The notes: generated by a model not told the origin, from the sequence alone. A stretch of 61,995 nucleotides of DNA from UBA822 sp036336795 (GCA_036336795.1 JAYZFL010000057.1:1-61995); one strand, 5' to 3'. Counted from the stretch's first letter, positions 51,422-61,255 are shown. Numbers and translations: made by a program.

Positions 51422-52155
51422 GAGGGATGGCCGCATCAATCTTGGTATGCATCTTCACTGTGAGCATGCCCTTCGGGCTGGCCGGGCAACGGGGTCGCGC
51501 AGAGTTGAACGAAGGGAACCGCCTCTACGAGGAAGGTCGCTTCGACGAAGCGCATGAGAGTTATCTGGAGGCGCTTCGGGACGCGCCCGACTCACCCCTC
51601 GCTCGCTTCAACGACGGGAATGCACTCTACCAGACGGAGGAGTACCAAAGGGCCCTGGAAGCTTACCGCCAGGCGATTGAGGCAGACGAACCGTCACTCG
51701 CCAGCCCCGCATGGTACAACCTGGGTAACGCGCTTTACCGCCAGGGACAATTTCAGGAGAGCCTAGATGCCTTCAAGCAGGCGCTTCGTATTGATCCTGA
51801 GGAGGGTGACTACAAGCATAACCTGGAGCGTGCGCTGGAGCAGCTGGAGGAGCAGGAGCAGGACCAACAGTCTGGAGATGGAAACGGCCAGGACCAGAAT
51901 CGACCGGATCAGACTAGTGACCAAGATCAGAGGCAGGAAGAACAGGATCAGGAATCAGGGAACCAGGATCAGGGGCAGCCACCTCAATCTGATCAACAAG
52001 ACGAGTCTGGGGGAGGGGAGCAGCCCCAACAGGGACTCGGCGAGATGAACCAGGAAGAGGCCGAACGATTGCTTCAGGCGGTCCAAGAGGATCCGGGCGA
52101 AGTCAACCGGCGCGGAGCACCACTTCGGGGACGGCGCCCCAGAAAGCCCTGGTAG
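51418..52155 (+). CDS. batC: BatC-like TPR protein with Gln/Asp-rich tail
   Basis: 245 residues: signal peptide (FTVSMPFGLAG-QRG), three TPR units (AELNEGNRLYEEGRFDEAHE, ARFNDGNALYQTEEYQRALE, AWYNLGNALYRQGQFQESLD) and a ~90-residue tail of Gln, Glu, Asp, Asn and Gly. The tail is low-complexity and acidic, as in other BatC/BatE-type TPR proteins, and ends with basic PLRGRRPRKPW. It likely serves as a periplasmic scaffold for VWA partners. Confidence 0.85.
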   Translation: MRGMAASILVCIFTVSMPFGLAGQRGRAELNEGNRLYEEGRFDEAHESYLEALRDAPDSPLARFNDGNALYQTEEYQRALEAYRQAIEADEPSLASPAWYNLGNALYRQGQFQESLDAFKQALRIDPEEGDYKHNLERALEQLEEQEQDQQSGDGNGQDQNRPDQTSDQDQRQEEQDQESGNQDQGQPPQSDQQDESGGGEQPQQGLGEMNQEEAERLLQAVQEDPGEVNRRGAPLRGRRPRKPW

Positions 52156-52163
52156 GCGGAAGG

Positions 52164-54077
52164 GTGCACACAATCGAGTCTATGGTGTCGTGGAGACGTA
52201 TGCTGCGTCATGCCCTGAGCGTTGTCTTGTTCACGGCCAGTGCCCCATTGGTGCTCGACCGTCTCCCGTGTGCCGGCATTCCCACTGTCGCTCCCTTATC
52301 TACCGCCGTGCGGGTGTCGGTTGCTTCGTTCCGGGTGGTGGGCCAGGAACTGCAAGCGCGAGCCACGTTGAGCCCAATGGCAGTGAGTCTAAACCAACAG
52401 TTTGTGCTCAACATCGAGATCGTGGGAAGTCGTCGCACAGATGTAGATCCAACACTTCCAGACCTGGGGAGTTTTGCCCGCTACCTAAGTCAGGGGTCTT
52501 CCACGAACATGCAGGTCATCAATGGGATCACGACTACTTCGGTAACGATTCAGTATCGCTTCCAAGCGATCCGTGAAGGGACTTTCGAGATCGGCGCAGT
52601 CGAGGTGGAGACCGACGGACAAGTGCTGCGAACGGAGCCGGTCGAGTTGACGGTCTCGGCTACGACCGCTGGAGCGGGTGGTGGTTCCGGTCCGGACACT
52701 GGGTCAGGAGTGAATTCGGATGATCTCTTCATCGTGGCCGAGGTGAGCAAGAGAAGGGTCTACGAGAATGAGCCGGTCGAGGTGAGTTATCGACTGTTTA
52801 CCCGGGTGAATGTGAATTCCGTTAGCATTGTCGGGATGGGTGAGAATGAGGGCTTCTGGGTGGAGGAGGTGCCTCTGCCACAGGGTCTGCAGACCGAGCA
52901 GATCGTCCAAGATGGGCGACAATATACAAGTGCTGTCGTACGCCGCATCGTACTCTTTCCTGCTGGCCCAGGCACAAAGACCGTTGAGCCGCTGAGCATT
53001 GAGGCGTCCGTGAGGATGCAGCGGCAACGAAGGAGTATCTTCGACGACTTTTTCGGCAGAAGCTCTCTGTTCGGGTCACAGGTGCCTGTGATGATTACAT
53101 CCGAAGCTGCGGAGATCCAGGTTGTGTCACTACCGGTGGATGGGCTTCCAGAGAGCTTCACAGGGTTTGTGGGGCGCTTGGACATCAGCACCTCTATCGA
53201 TCGCTCCACTGTCGAGACAAACGATGCCGTAACCCTGGAAGTGAGAATCGAAGGGGAGGGGAACATCCAGGGGTTAGCTGCTCCGGATCTAGACATTGGT
53301 CAGGATTTCGAGGTCTTTCCACCTGAAGTGACCCAGACTATCGATCGTAGGGAGGCACGCATTCGGGGAATCAAGACGTATCGGTACGTCCTCATTCCGC
53401 GTGCTCCTGGTGAAAGGACCATCCCTCCCATTGAGATGAGCTACTTCGATCCGGACGCTGGCCTATATGGGTCGTCTGTGTCCGAGCCACTCCGGCTCGA
53501 AGTCACGGGCGATGCAGTAGTAGCGATACCCGGCGGGCGGGTGGGTGTGGAGACAATTCGTGAGGATATCAGATTCATCCGGATTGGTCCGCCGAGCCTG
53601 GGAATTACAGGTGGTTCTCTGGTGGGCTCCACCGGATTCTGGGTCGTTGCGCTTTTGCCACTGGTGGCCATCCTTGGCTCTTTGGCTCTAAGGCACCACT
53701 GGGATCGTCTGGAGGGAGATCTTGCGTATGCCCGAGGACGGAGAGCAGGACGGGTTGCCAGGAAGCGTCTCAGGCAGGCGCGTGAGCTGATTCTTGGAGG
53801 CGACGAGAGGGAGTTTTACGCTGAAGTGGAGAGAGCGCTTCGTGGCTTTCTCGCGGACAAGCTGAACGTCTCCGAGGCGGGATTCATGTCCGATGCTGCG
53901 GAGTCGGAACTCCTCAAGCGGAGAGTTCCCGAAGAGGTCACAGACGAGTACTTGGCTTGCTTGGGCGTGTGCGACAAGACACGCTTCGCTCCGCCCGCAG
54001 CCAGTGACGAAGAGAAATCCGTCTTCTTCGGGCGAGCCGCGGAAGCCATGACCGCTGTCCAGGAGCACCTTTCCTGA
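52164..54077 (+). CDS. batD: BatD oxygen-tolerance-type protein
   Basis: 637 residues: a signal or anchor near residues 15-35, repeated Ig-like BatD domains (SLNQQFVLNIEIVG, EVSKRRVYENEPVEVSYRLF, ISTSIDRSTVETNDAVTLEVR), a membrane helix near 495-515 (FWVVALLPLVAILGSLAL), and a helical cytoplasmic C-terminus. This is the typical BatD layout, anchoring the Bat complex. The GTG start at 52164 has GGCGGAAGG almost on top of it; ATG codons at 52182 or 52200 are alternatives. Its stop overlaps the BatE start (TGATG). Confidence 0.87.
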   Translation: MHTIESMVSWRRMLRHALSVVLFTASAPLVLDRLPCAGIPTVAPLSTAVRVSVASFRVVGQELQARATLSPMAVSLNQQFVLNIEIVGSRRTDVDPTLPDLGSFARYLSQGSSTNMQVINGITTTSVTIQYRFQAIREGTFEIGAVEVETDGQVLRTEPVELTVSATTAGAGGGSGPDTGSGVNSDDLFIVAEVSKRRVYENEPVEVSYRLFTRVNVNSVSIVGMGENEGFWVEEVPLPQGLQTEQIVQDGRQYTSAVVRRIVLFPAGPGTKTVEPLSIEASVRMQRQRRSIFDDFFGRSSLFGSQVPVMITSEAAEIQVVSLPVDGLPESFTGFVGRLDISTSIDRSTVETNDAVTLEVRIEGEGNIQGLAAPDLDIGQDFEVFPPEVTQTIDRREARIRGIKTYRYVLIPRAPGERTIPPIEMSYFDPDAGLYGSSVSEPLRLEVTGDAVVAIPGGRVGVETIREDIRFIRIGPPSLGITGGSLVGSTGFWVVALLPLVAILGSLALRHHWDRLEGDLAYARGRRAGRVARKRLRQARELILGGDEREFYAEVERALRGFLADKLNVSEAGFMSDAAESELLKRRVPEEVTDEYLACLGVCDKTRFAPPAASDEEKSVFFGRAAEAMTAVQEHLS

Positions 54078-54811
54078 TGTTGCCGCTCGTTTTCGCTACA
54101 ATGGTCACTTTTGCCCAGGTGGAGTTCTACCAGGAGGGGAACCGACTGTATCAGGAGGGCGACTACGACGGAGCGTTGGCAAGTTATCTCAGGTTGATCG
54201 AAGCCGGTTTCGAGGCTGGTGAGGTCTACTACAATATCGGAAACTCTTACTTCAAGCTGGGGGAAATCGCCCACTCTATCCTCTACTTCGAGCGGGCGAA
54301 ACGCCTACTTCCGAGGGATGAAGATGTTCTGGTAAACCTGGATTTGGCCCGATCCCTCACCGTGGATGAGATTCAGCCTCTGCCACGTTTTTGGTTGTTC
54401 GGTCTTTTTGACTGGTGGCTAGGCCTTCTTCCGAAAACGTTTTTAGTCGTGGTCGTGACGTTGTCTTACCTGCTCGGGACGGGGAGCATCATCATGCTCA
54501 TCTTGAGGAGCGATCTTCCGTCTGCGCTGTGGGGTGGTCGAATGTCTTTGCTCTGTGGGGGATTTCTGCTTGTGTTTGGTCTCAATCTGGTTGTTCGAGA
54601 GTCCGGTATCGCCCAAGCGGAGGAGGCAATTGTGATTGAGCCTCGGGTAGAAGTGAGGAGTGCACCGCTTGACGACCAGACTCTAACACTCTTCACGGTC
54701 CATGAGGGCACCAAAGTGCGGGTGGATCGACGTGCCGAAGAGTGGGCGGAAGTGATCCTTGAGGACGGCAAGGTTGGTTGGATTCCCGTGGAGGTGTTCG
54801 AGACCATCTAG
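54077..54811 (+). CDS. batE: BatE-like TPR/SH3 protein
   Basis: 244 residues: signal (LPLVFATMVTFA), TPR pair (FYQEGNRLYQEGDYDGALAS, VYYNIGNSYFKLGEIAHSI), two membrane helices (TFLVVVVTLSYLLGTGSIIML and LLCGGFLLVFGLNLVV), and a C-terminal bacterial SH3 domain (VRSAPLDDQTLTLFTVHEG, EVILEDGKVGWIPVEVFE). The TPR-TM-SH3 order is that of BatE. Last gene of the MoxR-Bat operon; the next gene is convergent. Confidence 0.87.
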   Translation: MLPLVFATMVTFAQVEFYQEGNRLYQEGDYDGALASYLRLIEAGFEAGEVYYNIGNSYFKLGEIAHSILYFERAKRLLPRDEDVLVNLDLARSLTVDEIQPLPRFWLFGLFDWWLGLLPKTFLVVVVTLSYLLGTGSIIMLILRSDLPSALWGGRMSLLCGGFLLVFGLNLVVRESGIAQAEEAIVIEPRVEVRSAPLDDQTLTLFTVHEGTKVRVDRRAEEWAEVILEDGKVGWIPVEVFETI

Positions 54812-54900
54812 AATCGTGAACTCGGCGTCCGCACCTAGACGTCGGGAGGCTGACAGAGACGAAGACCATCACCAACCGTTCTTGAACGGGAGTCAGATGC

Positions 54901-57252
54901 TCAGGGGATCAGGTTACGCTCACGTTTGCGAAGGATGAACATACCCTCGGCGCCACTGTTCACGATGATGATCCCACTCTCTAAGAACGGGTAGTTGCTC
55001 CACGAACCGTCGAATCCCGGGGCATCCGGATTCCAAGGAACCGTGTCGAAAAATCCCACAAGCTCTGGATTTTCACGATCCGAGATGTCCAGGATCCGAA
55101 GTCCACTCACATAGTTCGACTGGTACATCAAGTTTCCCTTGATGTAAAGATTGTGGTCAGAGGACGTGTTATCGGCGAAGTACTCCTTGACCAGCACCGG
55201 ATCGTCCAGATCGGTTACGTCCCACACTAGCGTACGAGTCCGATCAACGCCCCCGCCGAGCTCGTCGAGCTCGTCGTTCATATAAAAATAGCGGTGCTCC
55301 TCGTCGATCCATCCCTGATGGGAGTAGGCCACGTTGGGATATGTGGCCATCGACAATGCAACAGGGCTGGCTTTGTCTGTGACGTCGGCAATACTGAGAG
55401 CTGTCTCATTGGCACCGAAGCAGATTTCCTGACCCTGATGCTCCGCATCTGGCCCTTGGTAGATTATACACTGCGCGTCGTGACTATAACCGGTTTTTTG
55501 ACTGCCGGTGGACATGTCCTGGAAGCAACCTGCAAAGATTGGGGTGAGCGGATCCTGAATGTTGATCATGTGCAGCCCGCCGCCGCACGTTTCGCCACCT
55601 GAATTAGCCCCCACAGCATATGCGAATCCGGTATCTTCGTTGATCACGATGTTGTGGGCACTCGCGATACTCCTGTAATGCGCATCTTCCTCGAATTTAA
55701 CCGGATCTTCTCCGACGTCTCGCAGTCTGGTCAGGTCGAAAATCTGCATCCCGTGCTGGCCGGCGCCGTCTGACACCACGAACGCGTGGTCCTTGTAGAC
55801 CTTGATATCCCTCCAGACATTGCTTCGCGCTCCCTCCGTAAGCGGTAGATCCCCAAGATAACGGGGATTCAAGGGGTCGCTCACGTCAACGAAAGACGTC
55901 CCGTCGTATCGGCCGACAAGAGCGTACTCTCGACCAGACTGGGAATCAGTCCAGCCCCAGACGTCGTTGACTTGAACACCCCGCCCGCCCCCCAGGTCTC
56001 TGACGGAAAGGAAGGAGACAAGGTCGACGTCATCACAGTGATAGAAGGATGCCGTGCCATCCTCGCAATCCACCTGTTCCCCGATCAGCGACTCAACACC
56101 TGTCGATTCGCTGAAGAGTAGAGCGGTCTCTGTCCAATCCGACTCTGACCGCTCAAAAACCACTGTCGTTCCGAGTCCGAAATCATCTCCGAGGATGCTG
56201 ACGACTGCTACCGTGTCAGTTACGGCCAACACCGCACCGAATTGATCTCCAGGGAAGAGATCGGAGCTCTTTAGCTTCGAAGCCCTAGCCCAATCTCCCG
56301 AATCCCCGCGGGCCAAAGTATAAACGAGGCCTTCAAAACCTTGGGCACCAGGTGCGGTAATCCATGCCTCATCGGCACCGAAGTGTAGGCCAGATCCGAA
56401 CTGAGTGCCGGGGTTGCCTCCATCGAACGGCTTCAGAGTCGGGCCGGACTCCCACTCGTCGGAAGTGGCATTATAGGCATACGTGTAGGCGATCCCGACT
56501 CCTTGATTGTGGGTGGAAGCCCCGATCATGGCCTGTCCGTTTCGGAGTCCGACAGCGGTGCCAAAGTGGCTGTTGGGCCCTGTGCCGGACCCAGTGATCT
56601 TGGCCTGTTGGGCCCACTCGCCGGTGCTTTCATCCAACGTGAAGGCGTATACCGACCCAGTACCATTCTCTTGTTGCGGTGCGCCGATCAGTATTAGTCC
56701 GTTTTCGATTACTAGGGAAAATCCGAACAGTCCATCGGGCTCTACGTCACTTCCCATGAGCTTTGTGGATTCGCTCCAACGACCGTTGGAGTCTCTGTGG
56801 AATACGTAGACGGCTCCACGATTCCCGGAATTGGCCCAAGACGCCATCAACACGTAGTCGCCGTCAGCGGCAGCCATACGACCGATGTAGTCTCCTTCGG
56901 TGCGGTCTCTCGCTTGGAGAGTCTGGACTTCACGCCATGTGCCATCTTGTTCCTTCTCAAAAACGTAGATTGTCTCAAGGGTTGTGGAACCGACGAGGAG
57001 GTGGTTCCCTGTCAGGGCAAGAGCTCTGCCGAAATGGTCTCCGTTACTTCCGTTTGATGCTTTGAGGCGCTGGACTTCGTTCCAGACACCACTACCACCA
57101 CTCCGGTAGACGTACACGTATCCTGGAGCCATCGTGTTGAGGGATTCCCCAACGAAGATCTCACCGTCGCCAATGGCTACGGATTGTCCGTATCCCTGTG
57201 CAGCGAGCGGTGTGGAGGCGAGTATACTCAAGACCAGGCCCATCCACTTCAC
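54901..57252 (-). CDS. Choice-of-anchor-B family protein, paralogue of 23980-26412
   Basis: 783 residues. The GTG at 57252 has GAGGGAA about six bases upstream and opens into a signal peptide (WMGLVLSILASTPLAA-QG); a GTG at 57267 is also possible. FG-GAP-like blades repeat (GDHFGRALALTGNHLLVGS, GDYIGRMAAADGDYVLMAS, LFGFSLVIENGLILIGAP), then the choice-of-anchor-B part (FLSVRDLGGGRGVQVNDVWGW, GMQIFDLTRLRD, LHMINIQDPLTPIFAG, LRILDISDRENPELV). Sequence is very close to the protein at 23980-26412, so they arose by duplication. Secreted; function unknown. Confidence 0.87.
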   Translation of the reverse strand: MKWMGLVLSILASTPLAAQGYGQSVAIGDGEIFVGESLNTMAPGYVYVYRSGGSGVWNEVQRLKASNGSNGDHFGRALALTGNHLLVGSTTLETIYVFEKEQDGTWREVQTLQARDRTEGDYIGRMAAADGDYVLMASWANSGNRGAVYVFHRDSNGRWSESTKLMGSDVEPDGLFGFSLVIENGLILIGAPQQENGTGSVYAFTLDESTGEWAQQAKITGSGTGPNSHFGTAVGLRNGQAMIGASTHNQGVGIAYTYAYNATSDEWESGPTLKPFDGGNPGTQFGSGLHFGADEAWITAPGAQGFEGLVYTLARGDSGDWARASKLKSSDLFPGDQFGAVLAVTDTVAVVSILGDDFGLGTTVVFERSESDWTETALLFSESTGVESLIGEQVDCEDGTASFYHCDDVDLVSFLSVRDLGGGRGVQVNDVWGWTDSQSGREYALVGRYDGTSFVDVSDPLNPRYLGDLPLTEGARSNVWRDIKVYKDHAFVVSDGAGQHGMQIFDLTRLRDVGEDPVKFEEDAHYRSIASAHNIVINEDTGFAYAVGANSGGETCGGGLHMINIQDPLTPIFAGCFQDMSTGSQKTGYSHDAQCIIYQGPDAEHQGQEICFGANETALSIADVTDKASPVALSMATYPNVAYSHQGWIDEEHRYFYMNDELDELGGGVDRTRTLVWDVTDLDDPVLVKEYFADNTSSDHNLYIKGNLMYQSNYVSGLRILDISDRENPELVGFFDTVPWNPDAPGFDGSWSNYPFLESGIIIVNSGAEGMFILRKRERNLIP

Positions 57253-57267
57253 GTTAGATTCCCTCAC

Positions 57268-57707
57268 AGCTGTTATCCCATCAAAGGTTTTTCAATCGTC
57301 GAGCTGTCCACTTCCAAACCCATAAGTGGACTGCATTCCACGAAACTTCGTCCAGTATTAATCCACTTTAGCGGAATTGCCAGAGTTTTGGGACCCTTAG
57401 GGCACCCCAAGGCATGCAGGCCTGGCAGTCACGGGATAGAGGAGGTTAACGCAGCGGAATGCCGATTGCCTTATTTCTGCTGCGGACAACTCGACAGAAT
57501 TGGGATAGGGGACCTGCTAAGACAAACGGTCGCGCGCACCCTCAGAGACAGGCGTAACACTCAAAGAATACAGGGTGCGGGAAAACGACTCGATCATCCC
57601 CTTCCTCCATTTGATTCTCTTCCGAAGCAAAGGATTTCTTGGATATGAGACTCTTGCCACGAACCCTTGGACGCCGTCATCTTGGGGTCAAACTCCAAAG
57701 GAATTCG
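57268..57707. other. Intergenic region, no recognised element
   Basis: About 440 bases between the divergent choice-of-anchor-B and cytochrome c genes. It must contain both promoters. Open frames here lack an RBS and coding character; I see no repeat or operator. Confidence 0.4.
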
Positions 57708-58193
57708 ATGAGAAAATCCCCGATATTCGTAGTGATTATAGGTGTTCTGTTACTCTACGGCTGCGCTACGACTCCGGAGGCAGCACCGTCAACAGAGCTA
57801 GTTATGGCCACCGATGAGCCCGTTCCGGAGGTGGTCGAAGTCGAGGTAGTCGAAGTCGAGGAAGAAGCCACTGCTTCTCTGTCCTATTACACGGGTCCAC
57901 AAGCTTCCCGCGGGGAAAGGTTCTTTCGGGAGACTTGCCTGTCATGCCACGAATCCAGTGAGTTCCGTGGTCGAAGTTTCCAGCGAAGTTGGCGTGGTCG
58001 GTCGGTCGCTGACCTATTTGACGAGATTGTTTATACGATGCCCGATGACAATCCGGGTGGCCTCCCGACCCAGACATATGTCGACGTCATTGCCTACGTA
58101 CTTCGTATAAACCGGTTCCCTTCAGGAGATGTGGAACTGAGTGCCGATATAGATCTGATGCAGGAACTCCCCCTCTTCCCTCGGACTCCTTAG
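57708..58193 (+). CDS. Monoheme cytochrome c lipoprotein
   Basis: 161 residues. ATG at 57708 has AAAGGA six bases upstream. Lipobox ends at C19 (VLLLYGC-ATT), then a Glu/Val-rich linker (residues ~39-53) and a class I cytochrome c with C77-L-S-C80-H81 (TCLSCHESSEF) and a likely axial Met at M111 (IVYTMPDDNPGG). It transfers electrons in the periplasm, anchored to a membrane; the partner is unknown. The convergent threonine synthase gene follows. Confidence 0.88.
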   Translation: MRKSPIFVVIIGVLLLYGCATTPEAAPSTELVMATDEPVPEVVEVEVVEVEEEATASLSYYTGPQASRGERFFRETCLSCHESSEFRGRSFQRSWRGRSVADLFDEIVYTMPDDNPGGLPTQTYVDVIAYVLRINRFPSGDVELSADIDLMQELPLFPRTP

Positions 58194-58231
58194 CGGGTCG
58201 TATTGGCTTCGTACACGTGGTAACTAAGTAT

Positions 58232-59524
58232 TCAGGCCAGTAAGATTCTCCGCAATTCCGTGAGTTTAGGAAGCATTGGAGTGACGTAGCGCTCAGCGCT
58301 TAGACAGTTCTCCAGTCGTTCTGGTATGGAGACCGAAACGCCGATCTCAGCTTCAAGGATTTCGGGGAATTTTGCCGGATGGGCTGTAGAAAGGAGCACC
58401 GTAGGCCCGTTACCAAAGGCGCGTAATCCTGCCTCTATACCGAGATAACCCACAGCCGAGTGAGGATCGAGGATGTAACCCGTCTCGCGATGCAGGTCGC
58501 GGATGCATTGGCGAGTTCGATCGTCGTTATGGGAACTTCCCACTAGATCTTTTCGCAGACTGTCCACATCTCCATCATACAAGAACAACATTCGCTCAAG
58601 GTTGCTTGGATCGCCAACGTCCATCGCGTTTGAGATGGTGGGAATGGAGGACCGGGAACGGATGACACCAGTGTGTAGGTACTCCGGTACTGTATCGTTC
58701 ATGTTGGTGGCGGCGACGAAGCCTCGAGCGGGTACCCCGAGGGTCCGGGCCATTAGGCCAGCCGTGAGATTTCCGAAGTTTCCGGATGGGGTAGAGAAGA
58801 GAGGTGACGATCCAGGTGCCAGTCGACTCCAAGCATAGACATAATAGAAGATCTGTGGCAACAACCGACCGATGTTAATCGAATTCGCTGATGTCAGGCG
58901 AGCCTTCGCTCTCAATTCCTTATCTGTGAACGCTTGTTTCACAAGGCGTTGACAGTCGTCGAAGGTCCCGTCGACCTCCAAGGCTCGGACGTTCCCACCC
59001 AGGGTGGTGAACTGCCTTTCTTGGTAGGCGCTCACCTTGTCTCTTGGGAATAGGATGAAAGTATGTACGGAGGGGACCTTCAAGAATGCGTGGGCTACAG
59101 CACTTCCTGTGTCACCGGAAGTGGCGACAAGGACCTTCCGGTCTTCAGCGTCTGCATTACCGAGAAGCTTGTAGAGGCCTGCCATGAATCTCGCTCCGAT
59201 ATCCTTGAAGGCGAGTGTCGGTCCATGAAAGAGCTCAAGTACATGGATGCCGTTCTTGATTCGGACCAGGGGAACTTCGAAATCGAACACGTCACGGATC
59301 ATCGACTTGAGATCTGATGAGTCGAAATCTGCTTTGAGGAGATACGCTGCGATGATGCTTGAGATTTCAGGGAATGTTTTTCCCTGTAATTCGTCAAGCA
59401 CGGTGGGGTCGATCCGACTCAGTCGGTCCACGACGTAGAGACCCCCGTCCGGGGCCAGTCCCTGCTCCAGAGCTGTCCTCAAATCAGTGGGAGGACACCG
59501 TCCTGCAGTGCTGACAAGTCTCAA
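58232..59524 (-). CDS. thrC: Threonine synthase
   Basis: 430 residues from a TTG start that overlaps the homoserine kinase stop (TTGA at 59524-59521). The product then begins RLVSTAGRC and continues GLAPDGGLYVV, the usual start of ThrC. PLP lysine is near K106 in LAFKDIGARFM; VLVATSGDTGSAVAHAF and FSTPSGNFGNLTAG are further cofactor loops. It converts O-phosphohomoserine to threonine. The longer open frame upstream (to 59857) runs inside the kinase gene and was rejected. Coupled with the kinase as a thrBC pair. Confidence 0.92.
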   Translation of the reverse strand: MRLVSTAGRCPPTDLRTALEQGLAPDGGLYVVDRLSRIDPTVLDELQGKTFPEISSIIAAYLLKADFDSSDLKSMIRDVFDFEVPLVRIKNGIHVLELFHGPTLAFKDIGARFMAGLYKLLGNADAEDRKVLVATSGDTGSAVAHAFLKVPSVHTFILFPRDKVSAYQERQFTTLGGNVRALEVDGTFDDCQRLVKQAFTDKELRAKARLTSANSINIGRLLPQIFYYVYAWSRLAPGSSPLFSTPSGNFGNLTAGLMARTLGVPARGFVAATNMNDTVPEYLHTGVIRSRSSIPTISNAMDVGDPSNLERMLFLYDGDVDSLRKDLVGSSHNDDRTRQCIRDLHRETGYILDPHSAVGYLGIEAGLRAFGNGPTVLLSTAHPAKFPEILEAEIGVSVSIPERLENCLSAERYVTPMLPKLTELRRILLA

Positions 59525-60504
59525 GCAGTGCCCCCAACGATTCGGGCACCTCTCGAATCTACCGGTGATACATAACTGTCGATGCGATCGAGTCCCGCCG
59601 AAGCGAAAGCTTGGGTCATGGCGTTTGCCACGACCTCGGCATCTCTTCGGCTGCGGCAAAGGCCGAATACTGAGGGGCCGGAGCCGGACAATCCAGCGCC
59701 GACTGCTCCGGCTTCTATCGCGGCTGCGCGCACCTCGGTGAAGCCGGGAATGAACGAGCTCCGCGTCGGTTGGGCGATGCGGTCTACGAGTGCACGGGAG
59801 ATGAGGTCCCAGTCCTTTTCGTAGAGCCCGACCACTAGGGCAGCGCAATCCGCCCACTGTGCTACGGCTAGGTTCAGTGGGACATCTGTGGAAAGTGCTT
59901 CTCGCATGGCCTTGGTTTCGAGTTCCAGATGGGGATGAATGAGCGCAATGGTAAGACCTTTTGGCACCGGGAGATCTATAGCTACAGCGGGGGAGTCGGG
60001 TCTCACCATAACAAGCCCCCCGTGTAGGGCAGGCGCGACATTATCCGGATGGGCGGAACCCGTAGCTCGCTGTTCCCCTTTTAAAGCGCATTGGAGTAAA
60101 GCCTCCTTCGTCAATCCCGTTCCGAGAAGCGCGTCAGTAGCCACCGCTGCTGCCACAGAACTAGCTGCGCTGCCCCCCATACCACCGGCCAGCGGCAGGC
60201 CTTTCCAGATCTCGATCTCAAGCCCAAGGTCTCCCATACTGGATTCCATGAGAACGGCCTTGGCGGCTACGCTCGCCACGTTGCGATCAGGTTCCGTCGG
60301 AATGCGGCCGTCATCGCCGTGGACAGCCGTGATCACCACACCCGGATCCGAACCATGCCTAACTTCGACCTCGTCTCCTGGGGTCTCCATGGCAAGCCCG
60401 AAGACGTCGAAGCCGCAGATCACGTTGCCCACGGTTGCAGGGGCGAAGGCACGTACACACAGGATGGACGGTTCAGCTTTAGTGTTCACGGAGAATTCGA
60501 GCAT
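59521..60504 (-). CDS. thrB: Homoserine kinase
   Basis: 327 residues, GHMP kinase family. N-terminal FAPATVGNVICGFDVFGLAM, ATP-binding GLPLAGGMGGSAASSVAAA (~104-122), and C-terminal GAVGAGLSGSGPSVFGLCRS. It phosphorylates homoserine for the threonine synthase encoded directly downstream (TTGA overlap). ATG at 60504; a later in-frame start near RAFAPATVGN is possible. The aquaporin gene is divergent, 118 bases away. Confidence 0.92.
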   Translation of the reverse strand: MLEFSVNTKAEPSILCVRAFAPATVGNVICGFDVFGLAMETPGDEVEVRHGSDPGVVITAVHGDDGRIPTEPDRNVASVAAKAVLMESSMGDLGLEIEIWKGLPLAGGMGGSAASSVAAAVATDALLGTGLTKEALLQCALKGEQRATGSAHPDNVAPALHGGLVMVRPDSPAVAIDLPVPKGLTIALIHPHLELETKAMREALSTDVPLNLAVAQWADCAALVVGLYEKDWDLISRALVDRIAQPTRSSFIPGFTEVRAAAIEAGAVGAGLSGSGPSVFGLCRSRRDAEVVANAMTQAFASAGLDRIDSYVSPVDSRGARIVGGTA

Positions 60505-60622
60505 GCGGAAGGTTGCCGACTGAGGGACCGGTGCGCAAACTCTCTACTACACGGAATCGGAGAAGAGCCCGATAGAGGACCTACGACCGTGGATACCGAA
60601 ATTGAAGAGGAGGATTGACACC

Positions 60623-61255
60623 ATGAGCCGTTATGTGACGGAAGCCGTCGGGACGTTTTTTTTGGTCTTTACCATCGGACTCACGGCCCTAAATGGAACG
60701 CCCTTGGCTCCCTTGGCAATTGGCTCTGCGCTTATGGTCATGGTGTACATGGGGGGACACATTTCGGGAGCCCACTACAATCCGGCCGTGAGTGTAGCGA
60801 TCCTCATTCGGGGAAAGATGGCGGGGCGGGACCTACTACCGTATCTGATCGCGCAGCTTTTGGGCGCGATTTTGGCTTCTCTTGCTGTTCGGGTGATCAC
60901 CGGTGGGACCTTCGCCCCGGCCCCGGACGCCAACGTCGGTTTGATAGGCGTATTACTGGCGGAAAGCCTCTTCACGTTCGCACTCGCGCTGGTCGTCCTG
61001 AACGTGGCGACCTCTGACGATACTGAGGGCAACTCCTTCTACGGTCTGGCCATAGGGTTCACAGTGATGGTTGGTGCCTTTTCTGTGGGTTCGGTTTCGG
61101 GTGGGGTATTCAATCCAGCCGTGGGAACCGGTCCGATCCTGATCGACACTTTCTTGGGTAACGGATCGTTGACGAATATCTGGATTTACTGGGTTGGTCC
61201 CATGCTTGGAGGTGTGGCCGCCGCCGGAGTCTTCGACTTGCAACACGGCGAATAG
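60623..61255 (+). CDS. MIP/aquaporin-family channel with NPA-V second motif
   Basis: 210 residues, six membrane helices plus two half-helices. First NPA: N53-P54-A55 in SGAHYNPAVSVAI. Second: N164-P165-A166 in GGVFNPAVGTGP, where V167 replaces the arginine that follows NPA in nearly all water and glycerol channels. ATG at 60623 has GAGGAGG about eight bases upstream; an ATG at 60602 lacks it. The protein probably conducts water or a small neutral solute, but the altered filter makes the substrate uncertain. Upstream frame is otherwise normal. Confidence 0.9.
   Translation: MSRYVTEAVGTFFLVFTIGLTALNGTPLAPLAIGSALMVMVYMGGHISGAHYNPAVSVAILIRGKMAGRDLLPYLIAQLLGAILASLAVRVITGGTFAPAPDANVGLIGVLLAESLFTFALALVVLNVATSDDTEGNSFYGLAIGFTVMVGAFSVGSVSGGVFNPAVGTGPILIDTFLGNGSLTNIWIYWVGPMLGGVAAAGVFDLQHGE

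Noticed and set aside
59525..59857. N-terminal extension of threonine synthase
   Set aside because: It is a shadow frame within homoserine kinase with no similarity to ThrC; the family start appears right at the TTG 59524.
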